Below are positions 46,601 through 57,180 of a stretch of DNA of 64,000 bases, one piece after another (positions within the stretch are counted from its first letter, which is position 1; the number at the start of each line of letters is the position of its first letter). The notes beneath the pieces were generated by a model. That model was not told where the DNA came from, did not search any database, and saw only the letters and a list, made by a program, of their open reading frames with translations. A program made the translations under genes and the position numbers. Origin of the DNA: Amborella trichopoda (Eukaryota; Streptophyta; Magnoliopsida; Amborellales; Amborellaceae); assembly GCF_000471905.2 (NCBI RefSeq), contig NW_006499435.1, positions 119,434 through 183,433 on the forward strand. Reading direction: 5' to 3'.

Positions 46601-47999
46601 ATATTGCACTAGAAGAGGTTGTTTTGATGCCAAAATATTCTCAAATTGATCATCTCGACATCAAGATGCACGGGCATGAAAAAAAATTGGATTTCAAGTT
46701 GTGGAAATAGTGTATTTTGTAATGCATTTTTGAACCGTCAATTTTCAAGATTTTCAAGTTTTCATTGATCTGTTGATTTACACTATTTTTGAAGCTTTAA
46801 ACTTTATAATTAAAGATGCTAATATATTTTAAGGCTATCACATAGATTTTCAGTATTGAAACCACGGCTCTAATTTGATTGTTTAGAGCTCTATACAAAC
46901 TGTACCCTTGAAAGACTTAATATAACCATTTATATAAGGGAAGAGTTTATATAGAGCCAAGGCTCTAAACAATCAAATTAGAGCCCACCTCAAAAATTTC
47001 ACTAGAAGAGGTTGTTTTGATACCAAAATATCCTCAAATTGATCATCTCAACATTAAGATGCGTGGACATGAGAAAAATATGGATTTAAAGTCTCGAAAA
47101 TAGTGTATTTTGTAATGCATTTGTGGACCGTCAATTTTCAAGATTTTCAAGTTTTCATAGATCTGTTTGATGTACACTATTTTTGAAGCTTTAAACTTCA
47201 TAAATAAAGATAAAATATATTTTGAGGCTATCACAAAGATTTCCAGTATTGAAATTACATTTCTCGACACTATTTGATGGTAGGCTCTAATTAGACTGTT
47301 TTGAGCTTAGGCTCTACACAAACCGCACCCTTTATATAATTGCCTTGAATTTGTTCATACTGATATTTGGTTGTTATTTGATTCTTATATTCTGAACGGA
47401 AATTTTATGTATTTGACTTCTCTCTCTGTATCTCTAAATTATAATCCCTAATATCTCTTTAGTTAAGTCTCTTTGATTTGTTATCTAATGCATTTCCTAA
47501 AGATCATGGTAAAATTTATTTTTATCACTCAGTATGAGCATTGTTTAATGCGCCTGCCATTAGCTAGTATTTTGATTAGTGCATTTTCTTTTATTTGGTT
47601 TCTCTGCCTATGAATGAGAAGCAACCATAATCTACATGTAGTGAAGGCCAATTAGAGGGTCGCCCTTTCTAGCTGTGGTACGTCATATCTGACTGTCTTC
47701 CAATTTTTTTGGTGCAGATGGTTAGGGGTAAGAAAGGGGCAGCCCAAATCGAGTCTTTGGGTTCTGTTCTCTCGAATTGTGAGAGCCAAGACTTTAGTGA
47801 TAAAGAGAGAGAGATAAGTACAGGTTTTTCTGGTGAACAAACCAAAGCCATGGCCCCCTACCACTTGATGTCGAAGCCTAAGTCGGAGTGTTTACCTGCA
47901 AGTTTTTCTATGGATTTTGAGAGAGAAGCCAATGGTCTCTCATTTGATCCACTTTTGCTTGACTTGAATCCAGACATGTCGTTTAACCGTCACCCTTAA
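40250..47999 (+). CDS. B3-domain transcription factor of the ABI3/FUS3/LEC2 (AFL) group, eight exons, complete
   Basis: Exons: 40250..40667, 42221..42472, 43018..43442, 43913..44002, 44214..44314, 44695..44741, 44877..44953 and 47718..47999; all GT-AG, phases close to 563 residues plus TAA. The ATG at 40250 gives MRRTAKPEI. Residues 1-365 are Ser/Asn-rich with no known fold; a basic cluster ASRKRKVVPQRR (about 290-302) sits where ABI3/LEC2 have the B2 region. The B3 domain (about 366-478) is textbook AFL: RNSDVGNLGRIVLPKK, FRYWPNNKSRMYVMENTG, THCLGTGDFFIIY. AFL B3 proteins bind RY (CATGCA) motifs and drive seed maturation and embryo identity. RYWPNN favours FUS3/LEC2 over ABI3, but the N terminus is longer than in Arabidopsis FUS3 or LEC2, so I give no symbol. 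The C terminus holds an LLLDLN motif (EAR-like). Confidence 0.92.
40668..42220 (+). other. Intron 1 of the B3 gene
   Basis: 1.55 kb. Its first part repeats a degenerate unit of about 120-180 bp about four times: 'ttgtttgaatta' + 'gattggtgtaccatag' + 'ggttatggtcaattttagctt' + 'tggttctatgt', each followed by CT-rich sequence (a pure CT run at 41020-41050). This is a local tandem expansion beginning about 40770. Confidence 0.7.
43604..43643. repeat. (GA)n microsatellite in intron 3 of the B3 gene
   Basis: About 40 bp of pure GA, followed after 100 bp by assembly gap 43746-43805 and a second GA run. See the finding on the noisy duplicate here. Confidence 0.95.
43639..43912. other. Probable assembly artefact: unmerged noisy copy of the intron 3 end around a 60-N gap
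   Basis: 43643-43745 aligns, with many one-base insertions, to 43832-43912: 'tctctagaactacagtagga' versus 'tctctgaatccatagga', 'gtacttcgttgacaatgcg' versus 'gactcttggcaatgcg', and even an end like 'taccggtag' versus 'ttccag'. Indel-dominated noise suggests uncorrected long-read sequence. Confidence 0.75.
45497..46443. mobile_element. hAT-like non-autonomous element, about 947 bp
   Basis: Ends CAGTGTTTGAATGATTG and ...CTAGTAATCAAACACTG are inverted over the first ten bases, and both subterminal regions carry GCTTGGGC/CTCGG-type words. The ends resemble those of the 943-bp element at 58904. Flanks tggacaat / gaccatct show no clean 8-bp duplication in this alignment, though tggacaat and tggaccat occur at the two edges. 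Confidence 0.6.
46545..46907 (+). mobile_element. MULE-type MITE family A
   Basis: Starts GGGAAAAATTTATATAAAGCC-like and ends CTATACAAACTGTACCC. A segment before the right terminal repeat is deleted compared with the copy at 46938. Target-site duplication not clear. Confidence 0.8.
46938..47330 (+). mobile_element. MULE-type MITE family A, 393 bp, perfect 9-bp TSD
   Basis: Reference copy of the family: about 50-bp terminal inverted repeats starting GGGAAGAGTTTATATAGAGC and, from the right, GGGTGCGGTTTGTGTAGAGC. Identical flanks tttatataa at 46929-46937 and 47331-47339. Confidence 0.95.
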
Positions 48000-49920
48000 A
48001 ATATAGATTTTCTGTTCTTGTGGGGTTTCAAATTTCTTGTGGGGTTTCAAATCAGTCATGATTTTTTTGTGTGAAACAAATTTTCCTCCGTTGAGTTGTC
48101 TTTTTTTTGAAGTCTGTAAATTTACTTGTGAATAATACTTCATGGCATTGCTGAAAATTCTTGGATGCCTGATAATTGGTTGGAGCTTTGTATGCCCTGG
48201 CTGAGGAGCTTTGTGGCGATGTTCTTTGGCAAGAAAGCATGATATGAGTTGGGTTTGTTTCTATGGGGTTTTTTTTTTTTTTGGGTAATTCAATGGGGAA
48301 GATACGCCACTACCCTTTGCTTCATACGGATTAGGTAGTTAGCTTTTGTTCTATCATTCAATTTAATGTGTATTATTTTTCGCCCAAAAAAGTGGGAATG
48401 CTTTCAATAATGCTTCTCCCTCTCTCTCAATTGTATTTTTACTTTTTAACATAGTTGCCAAGACCGGACCATACAGGTGGGATTGTCAACCAGTCCTTTG
48501 GTCGGTTTGGTCCAGAGTAAAAATTGGGTTTGGTAAAAAATCAATCAGAATAAGTATTTGACATGTTTGACATTCGGTTTTGACCAGTTTGACTTTTCAA
48601 ACCAAATGGACAATTTTTTAAAATATATTATATAATTTTAATTTTAATTTTTTTAGTTTTGTTAAAATTCAATTGAACTGATTCAACCTGTAGTTTAGAT
48701 TGGTTTTGATTGGATTGGATGACTCCTTGGTTTGTTGCCTGATTCAATCTTGATAACTCATATTCTACTTTTGCTGATCAACCCTTGAATAATTCTTCCA
48801 TGGTTGAGCTCTCTTAGGTTTTAACAAGCTGAGAGAGCCTTAAGAAATGCTACCATATCAGGTTTTGTAATCCGAAGCATGCATTTCATGGAAGATTTTG
48901 AGTGTTTCACTTGGGTAATTGTTGTGAAGGTAAGCTGATATAGTAGTGGTGGTACATGAGGTTAAGTTAGCTTATGATTTTAATTGAGAATTTGAGCCTG
49001 AGCCCAAACATCCACCAAATCGGTCCAAGTCTCTAGATAAACAACATAGAAGAGCTTGAGGCTTGATCGATTTCCCCACTTGTTGAAATTTGAAATGTAA
49101 AGATTTTAGAGGCTAACTGATTGAAATTTGAACAAGTGTGAAGGTTAGAATAGAGGTCATAGGTCAGTGTGAGAGTAGGGATTTTGTATGAGTTGTTGAA
49201 GAGTCTTGGAGAAAGAAGGGGAGCTTCTTTTGAGGGAACTTGCCTTAGCAATAGGCCCAGCCCGAAAGATCTTGGCCCAAGTTCCTAAAACATTGAGGCA
49301 TTGACTCAAAATGAGTTGCGCTTTTTAAAGGGTAGACATCTGATAATTAATTTTTAAAAAATCATCAAAATGCATCGAATAGATGAAATATCAAATGCCT
49401 CAGTCGGAACTGCTCCCCTCAGTTTTTTGGGGTAAATTGAGTGGCCCTGGCCTTGGAGGCAGCTTTGGATAGGATCCTTTGAATTTATTTTATTTAATAT
49501 TGCTACAAAATAGATGAGACGCTAAACAATTTATATTTTAAATGATCCTATTTGTATATGGTGTCAACTTTAAATAATCAAAGTTAAATCTTGCTAAAAA
49601 GATGCCATTTCAATGTCGCCTAAACATCTATTTTTAATGCTAATTCTGAAATTTAAAACTTTAAATGTGGTGTAGATCAAACAAAACTATAAACATTTAA
49701 GAATTTAAAAAATAGACGGTTTATATAATATATTATAAAATATACTGTTGTCAGAACTTTAAATTTCTATATTCATACCCTTACATCTTGAGGTTAAAAT
49801 GATCAATTATACAATTTTTCAATGTTGGAACAACCTTACATCTTCGGTATAACATTGACACCATGTATGAAAGTTTCCTTTTTTAATAAATTTCAAAAAA
49901 GAAAAAAAATAGCGGCGGAT
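48000..49920. other. Intergenic region between the B3 and RPB12 genes
   Basis: The first few hundred bases are presumably the 3' UTR of the B3 gene ('gtggggtttcaaat' is duplicated at 48018-48052). A decayed TIR-like stretch covers 48447-48765, and 49555-49840 carries weak MITE family A words ('aaaaatagacggtttatata'). Nothing else was recognised. Confidence 0.65.
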
Positions 49921-49970
49921 TCCTCCTGTCTCTCTTATTTATTTCAAAATGTCGTGCCGTATCACAGCCC

Positions 49971-49979
49971 TATAAATAT
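49971..49979 (+). promoter_or_regulatory. TATA box of the RPB12 gene
   Basis: 'tataaatat' followed 5-120 bp downstream by CT-rich blocks typical of plant transcription starts and leaders. It lies about 560 bp upstream of the ATG; the leader probably contains an intron ending at the 'tttcag' at 50516-50521. Confidence 0.55.
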
Positions 49980-50536
49980 CTTCTCTCTCTCTCTCTCCAA
50001 GAAGTAGAACGGGCTTTTACTTCCCAGGTTCTCTCTCTCTCTAAGAAGAAGAACGAGCTTCTCTCTCTTTCTCTCTCTCTCTCCTCTCAAGTGATTGAAA
50101 AGCTGTTCGGAAACAGATAATAAGAGGTAGAACGGCTGGTTCAGAGGTCGAGTCCAGTCTTTTAGAGAAGATGAATCCATTTTAGGTCTTCTTCCATCTC
50201 CTGAAATGGCTTCATCATCGAAGTCATGGGCTTTTATTTTAAGTTTCCAACTATCAAAAAAAATAAAAGAAAATTGTGGGTCTTTATTTCAACCCCGTCT
50301 GCGAAATATTCTTAGTTCATTATCAAAGACTTTGTAAAAAAAAAATGATCCCAATTCTGATTGCAAAGTTGTAAGTGATTATAGTTGTGTCCATAACTCG
50401 TTAAAACCCTAAACCTACTTTCATCTTTTATTAGCAAGCTTCTGCTCGTGTCATTTATCAATTTCGTTTGATGGGAATTCCTTCTCACTGAAACCCTAAT
50501 TTGTTATCTCTTCGATTTCAGCAGTCATAAGCTCCC

Positions 50537-53288
50537 ATGGATCCTCCTCAAACAGAACCAGTAAGCTACATCTGTGGAGGTAAAGTCTGATTCTTCATTA
50601 CAAACGCACGCTATGGATTTTCCTTTTTCTCCCTTTTTAACCCACTTAATATGATTTAGGGCTTATAAGGTCGGATTTATCCTAAATCAAACACTCACTA
50701 TGATCTTCTTTTTTGTCCTATTGATATGAGCTAGGTCTTAATATCGCTTATTTTTCTGTTAAGGCTACCTTGAAAATTTAACTATCTTATTAAATTTCTT
50801 ATGGAGATAATTTTGTTTGATTCATTTAATGTATTTGTTTTTTGGTTTTTTGTTTTGTCTTAGATTGTGGAGTCGAGAATACGTTGAAGCCTGGGGATGT
50901 GATTCAATGCAGAGAATGTGGTTACCGTATTCTGTATAAGAAACGCACCCGTAGAAGTATGATTAGTTCTTTCAAAACCTTCGATCAATAATTTGTTTTG
51001 CTTCGCAATTGTGGTTCATAGAACACAGGAATTGCCTTGGGTCTCTAGTTTTTAGCTTATTATTTAACTTCCGACTTGAGAATCTTTCCGAGTCGGACTG
51101 GATGAATCGGGATTGGGCCTTTGGCAATTAGGAGCCTGATCCTGATATTTGAAAGCACCAGTTTGAGTTACCCTTGATTAATAGTTACCCTTGAACGGTT
51201 TGATATTTTTTATTTTTTAATAGTAATATGAAAGTATATGGTTTACCATTTCTGTGATTGCAGTGTGGAAATTGTTCTATTCATGTCTTTGAGAAACCTC
51301 TATTTTTTTTTTGCATGAACGCATTAATTATTGGGTTATGTTGTCTTCTTTCCTTCTCTCTAGTTGGTTTATGGAGTTGAATAGAAGTGACTGATGAACT
51401 TTTTTTTGGTTGAGTTATATTGGTTTTCTTTATAGTTATTCTTCACAATGTTATATGACGGTATCTTTTTTTTTTTAATGGTTTTCTGTTTTTAGATTGT
51501 ATAATATCTACTGAAATTTGTTACTTGATCTTCTATTTATAAATTTAGGGGCTTGAAGGGCAATTTCCTTAAGTCAATCACCCTCTGTGTACCAGTGTGC
51601 TTTAGCCATAGGTAGTGATGTGCTTGGATAGACAACATTGCGGATTACTTTTTTAGGTAGAGAGAATGAACTATAAGTTGGTGGGCACATGTTTTGGGGG
51701 CATGATAAGAGCTGATGCTATTGTTATTAGAGCATTTGAAAATGGGGGTTTGTTTGCAGTTTGGACACATCCTTAAGGAGAGTGTTTAACGGGAGGATTT
51801 CGCTTAAAATAAAATGGTTTATGTGAGCAAAGGTGGAGGGAGAACAAAGTAGTATGGGTTGATCATTTCGTAATAGATCTATTGATGAAGCTTTGAGCAG
51901 TAGTGAATGGCTATAATTCCTAATTTCTGAAGTTCTTACACACTCTTAAGGGATATAAATTGCTGCTTGGATCATAAAGGTAGGATCTTTTCGTGGACAA
52001 CCGTCAAATGGTATTTGATTCGTGTGTTTTTGCTGTCTAGGATTTGAGTTGGTCGACTATATATTGTTTGAAATTTTTTCTGGGTTTTCTGTTTTGGGGG
52101 TGGGGATTAAGAAGTTGAAAATACGTGTAAAGGTAATATCATTTCAACTTTCTATTCCAATTCGTACTAAAACCATTATAGCACCAAGAAGGATTTGGAA
52201 TTTTTTGGGTTTGGGCCCCCCTTGGGATGAAAAGAGGGATTTGGAGGGGGGGTTTGCGGGGTGTTTGGTTTGGTTGGATTTAAGATATGCTTAACGAAAC
52301 TTAGGCATAGGATGTTCTACGTTTCAACTTTCAATTTCAATTCATACTAAAATCATACCAAGAAGTACTTGGATTCACTTGATGTATTTTGAAAACCCTT
52401 TGGTTTTTGTTCCTGATATCTTTTTATTTGAATCTGCAATTTCTCACAAATCTTGAATGTGTTCTATAAACCTTTAGCTGTCCCTCAAATGCTTCCAAAC
52501 TTATTCAACACCTTCGATGTATACTTGGCAGCAACACCATCCCTAACCCCATTTTCTGCATTTCCTTCAAGGAAATGCACTAATTCTATATGGCATGGTG
52601 GTAGAATTAGAGACAGTTGCACTCTCTTATTTGTATGCTCATTGTAATTTGGCACCATGACTGACCTTCAATGGCTTGAGGTTATCTTGGATTTCGTTCT
52701 ATCGTTGCTGCCTACTTTTTGGTACAGTTCTCTATGTTGTGAACATTGTATGTGTTATCTACTATAAATTATTGATTTCATTTTATCATTGCTTCCCTGC
52801 CTTTTTCTTTTTAATAGCAAGGCACTTTTTGTTACAGGTCTCTATGTTGCGGATTAGTTGTATGTGTTATCAACTATGAATTATTTATTGTCAGGGGCCT
52901 TAACTTCTCTGTATTTAATCTCCTTAAGAGTTAGGTTATGAAGTTTCTTTTTTTTTTGATAAATGAGATGCTAAGTTCAAATCATAAAAGTCATTTAAAA
53001 AAAATAATTTAAAATTGTAGAAGTATATCTGTTAAAGATGGGGAAAGGAACCTTGCTAATTGATACAACCATTATTTATATGAACATGATTAAGCTAAAT
53101 AAACTCATCACCCTAGTCTTTAGTTGCTCTATTCAATCTGAATGCGTGGGCAACAAAGTAGTTTTTTGTTATTTTTGTGAGACTTTGTAGAATTTTGACT
53201 TGATCCTCATTTTTCTTCTATTTTTCAATATCTGCTACTTAATTTATATCTCACTGTCTTTGCAGTTGTTCAATATGAGGCTCGTTGA
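50537..53288 (+). CDS. NRPB12: DNA-directed RNA polymerases I, II and III subunit RPABC4 (RPB12), three exons
   Basis: Exons 50537..50579, 50864..50956 and 53266..53288, GT-AG introns, phase-consistent, 52 residues plus TGA. The product starts MDPPQTEPVSYICGDCG, carries a second zinc-ribbon pair at QCRECGYRILY, and ends KKRTRRIVQYEAR. Cysteines 13, 16, 30 and 33 form the single Zn site. Length and sequence agree closely with Arabidopsis NRPB12 (51 aa). The protein is a small subunit shared by nuclear RNA polymerases I, II and III. The gene is tiny but split by a 2.3-kb second intron. Confidence 0.97.
50957..53265 (+). other. Intron 2 of the RPB12 gene (2.3 kb)
   Basis: T-rich intron with two local duplications: 'tttcaactttc.attccaatt.' at about 52141 and 52322, and 'tctctatgttg' + 'gtatgtgttat' at about 52731 and 52845. 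No nested gene or transposon was recognised. Confidence 0.75.
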
Positions 53289-55170
53289 AGCTGTAATGGA
53301 TTGGAATGTCTACCGGTGATCTCCAAATCTAGCTTTCAATGATAATGTCCGTTTTTCGTTTGTATACATAACTATGGATGAACTGTTTTTCCACAGAGAA
53401 CTTAAGCCTAGAAATACTTACTGTCATTCATGTATGGAGCTGACTGAGCAGATGGTTGTATAGTAGAGAGTTACAGACTTCTTAAATTTCTCAGCATAGA
53501 CCTCTCCCTCTATCTCTATCAATAACTTCTCTTTGTTTTTGTGAATGCTTTTATCCGGTGGCTTGCAAAATCCATGGTTACAAGTATTTGCTGATTTCTT
53601 AAGAAAAGTTGGGACTCTTGAGGGACTGGGTCAATCGGAGTTTTTGTGATTTAGGCGCAAAGCTTGGGCTGAAATTTTAAGAACTTGGGACTCTTGAGAG
53701 GCTAGGACCTTTGGGTTTTCTTTGATTTAGGCTCATATATATGCATTGGTCCTTGTAGACCTTGTTCTCCAAGATTCATGTAGGACCACCACCACCTTTG
53801 GACCACCTTCACGGACAGTAACGGTGGTCCATGGTTCGGATCAAAATCGGTCCTGTTCACTGGGGCGATGGACCATCTCCACCATCCAATATTTATGGGT
53901 GGTTTCTTCTCGTGATAATTTAATTGTAAATGGGAAACTGGTTTGTGCTTGATTGATTAGTGGTTTATAATTGCAACGCTATGGTCAAGTTCGATTCCTA
54001 CCACACAACTCCAAAAAATAAAATAAAATTATGGTTATAAACAAGAGCAAAAAAGATATAAAAACCGTTCATACATGGCGATTTAGTAATTGTGAAGACG
54101 TTTTTTTGCTACTAAAAGAGAATACCCAATGCTGGATGGTCAATTTGAAATGTTATTGCCATTCCTGTGAGGGAAAAATATATGGCATTCGTTTTAATGG
54201 ATTCTTGAGAGCCCAGTAATTGAAAGTTAAAGCGAAACCCCAATAGAATTTTGTAATGTATAAGAATCCTAAGAAATATTATTTGTTAACTCGTGGGTAA
54301 AGCCTTGCAAACCTCGTAGAGTTTTGTACTTTTAAGAGTCAAAAAAATATTATATGCTCCTAGATTGTACTGTCTCTCGGGTAAAAACCCCCATTAAAGA
54401 GGGTTGAGTACTGACTTAAAGACCCTAAACTTTAGGTTGTGAACTCTCAAATTTGCCACCATTCAAAGTTAAAAACCCATCTAAGAGTGTTGAAGGGGTA
54501 CTTACGACCCAAAAAAACAAAAAGCCATCTAAGAGTGTTGTTGGAGTACTTTAGGCCCTAAACTGTTCACGTCAACTTTGCCACCATTCTTGACAGCAAA
54601 AAAGAACAAAAAAAAAAAACAAAACAAACATCAATAATTGTTTACTTTTTTTTTTTTGGGTAATTATATGAAGATGGCGAGCGCCTAACCATTTTGAAAA
54701 TGGTTAGTGGTTTTTTAATGTATTAAGTGAAAATAGAAGCCTAAACCATAATTAAAGCACAAGTAATCCATTTTTTTTGTAAATCCTAGTTAATCACCTC
54801 AAGGAGGTCCTAAGTTTTCACCTGAGGGAGTAAGTGTACAGTTTGATGCCAAGGAGTACGTCATACACAATTAAGTAGTGACTCTCTCTCTCTCTATGCA
54901 AGGTACCACCATATGGGTGAGAAAACCACAAACTGTAGGTGACAAAACCACAAACTTTTGTATAATATTTTCCACTATATTTTCCCACACCACAATACTG
55001 ATCACACCCCACAAATATGAACAACTTGAGCCCTTTAGGGCAAAGCTGTCCATCCAAGCTACTCACTTACAAAAAGATTACCTTTGTATCATACTCCTCT
55101 AAAATCTCTCCTAACCCAAGGAGAGAGAAATATCACTTTACCTTGCATTGCTCATGAACCAGAGAGAGAG
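53289..55170. other. Intergenic region between RPB12 and the myosin 3' end
   Basis: Convergent 3' ends. 54430-54600 holds a degenerate duplication ('aagagtgttg' + 'ggtactt', 'tttgccaccattc'). A tRNA-like B-box word occurs at about 53984 followed by an A-rich tract. No gene seen. Confidence 0.7.
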
Positions 55171-57139
55171 TCACATCACTCTTGAATTGCTCCTCCTAAG
55201 CCACCACCTTCGCCTTGCCTTCTCGGCCTGAGCTTCCTCATTCCCGAGCTTATGCAGCACAGACTTGGTCTCTCGCAACCGTGAGTTGTAGTCCTTTTTC
55301 CATGCATCAAACAATCTCTTAAGCTTCCTCAACTCAATATCAGGGTCCAAACCAGCCTCAGCTCTACCCGATTTCACTTCCACTAAGAAATCAGCATCAT
55401 CACCAAACACTCTCCTTCTCCCCTCGAATTCTTCGGCCAAACGCTCAATAACGCTAAGGCCAGCACTCATTTCTCTCTCTAGATGCCGAGAACCAGCTGC
55501 CTCTTCCTTCTTTTGCCCTGGAGAAATGCCAAAGTTCCACCCCTCGTCCCCCTCGAGGCTCCTCTTGGCTGAGGCCAATGTGGTTTGGAGTGAGCCCATT
55601 TGGTTTTGCCAAACTTCCTCCATTGATTTCATCTTGGACTCGTATTCAGACCATCGAGACTCGTATTGGTGGAGCTTCTGATGCAATAACTCATTCTCCT
55701 CGTCTTTCTCTCTCAAAGATGCCTCAGCTCTCACCACTCTCCTTTGGAGCTCAGCCAACTCCCATGCCTTCATGGTAATCAGTTCTGTGCCTGAATCCTG
55801 GACAACAATTTGTAACGACGGTCACATGTATTCTACAAGCATACGTGTGTCTATATATTTATAGGGAAAGGTCACCATCTTCCCAGGCCTCACATGTGAA
55901 ATTGAGCAGCTGGGGTCTACCATTGACTGTTCTCAAAATCCGAGAAACTTTTTCTTGGACTTTGTGCAGAGAAATGACCACCTCCCAGCAGCCCGATTTC
56001 AAGTGTGATGACTGAGGTTATTAAAACAATCCCATATAAATATCTATCTACATATTTATCCACATATGCCCATGCATGCACGGGTACATCCATGTCATGC
56101 ATAAAGGAGGTATACATTAGCATATGCACGTGCATCCTACGTGCAGACATGGTTATGACAATCACACATGATATAGTGTTCAAGGATACATATAGACTAA
56201 TGCATGCATATGTAGATACGCATAGGCATAATACACGAATGCACAATTCACAAATCCATTGTATGTCTTTTTCTGCATTTCCTTGTCTTCGTGATAGTTC
56301 GATATCAGATTACAATCACCATGACAATCAAAGTTCATAAACCAATGAAATTTAAAGGGATGGTGAAAAGAAGAATGGAAATTTAAAATACCTTTAGCCC
56401 ATTCATTTTCATGGTTAACTCGAGCAAACTAAGATTTCCAGAGCATCTTCTCACCAACCATCCGCGAATTACTGTAGAAAAGTTACAAACCAACAAATAA
56501 TTAGAGATAGAAAAAGCATACTCTTACATAAGCTCTATAACTACCTGTAATGCTCTATACCTGCAAGGAAAACCTACACAAACTAGTGCATGCATGAGCG
56601 AGAGAGAGAGTTAGAGAGAGAGAGTGAGAGAGAGGTGCGGTACCAGACTGTATCACAACTGCTGCGTCACGGTAATCAGTGAAATGTTTTTTAGCAACCT
56701 TCCTCTTCACTTCCCTCTGGATAACGACAGCTGCCCTATGTCTCCTTATTAAAATCTCGTACTCCCTTCTTGCTCGTTCACCCCTCACAACTAAAGAAAC
56801 AGATTTAATTTTTAAACTTCAACACGATATTCATATGCAGAAACGAAAAAGTCAATGTCCAACTATGAAATGGAAAGAGAGATACATGATTGTAGTACTG
56901 CGACTCCTTTCTTGAGCTCTTGGAAATGGCCGCGAACCTGGTGACCTCTAAAACATTTCTGCACCCCTAAGATGCCATGTAGTGTCCGGTTTCTTGTGTC
57001 TTCAAGAACTCCAATCTGCAGCTCAAAATCAGATGTAAGGGAAACATTAATTTATTTTGCAATTATGGTTCCTTGTGGCAAATATAATGAATCAAGTGAA
57101 CCATATTGGACAAAGAAGATAGCGTACAAGAAAATATTA

Positions 57140-57180
<41 letters not shown>

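Larger units (their letters stand above)
44954..47717 (+). other. Intron 7 of the B3 gene (2.8 kb)
   Basis: The last intron is filled by three transposons (45497-46443, 46545-46907 and 46938-47330), which make up about 60 percent of its length. The donor GTGAGT and acceptor GTGCAG are intact. Confidence 0.85.

Noticed and set aside
53940-54030. tRNA gene or SINE suggested by a B-box-like word (ggtcaagttcgattcc) at about 53980
   Set aside because: There is no A box at the right distance and no cloverleaf can be drawn; only a short tRNA-like fragment followed by an A-rich stretch.
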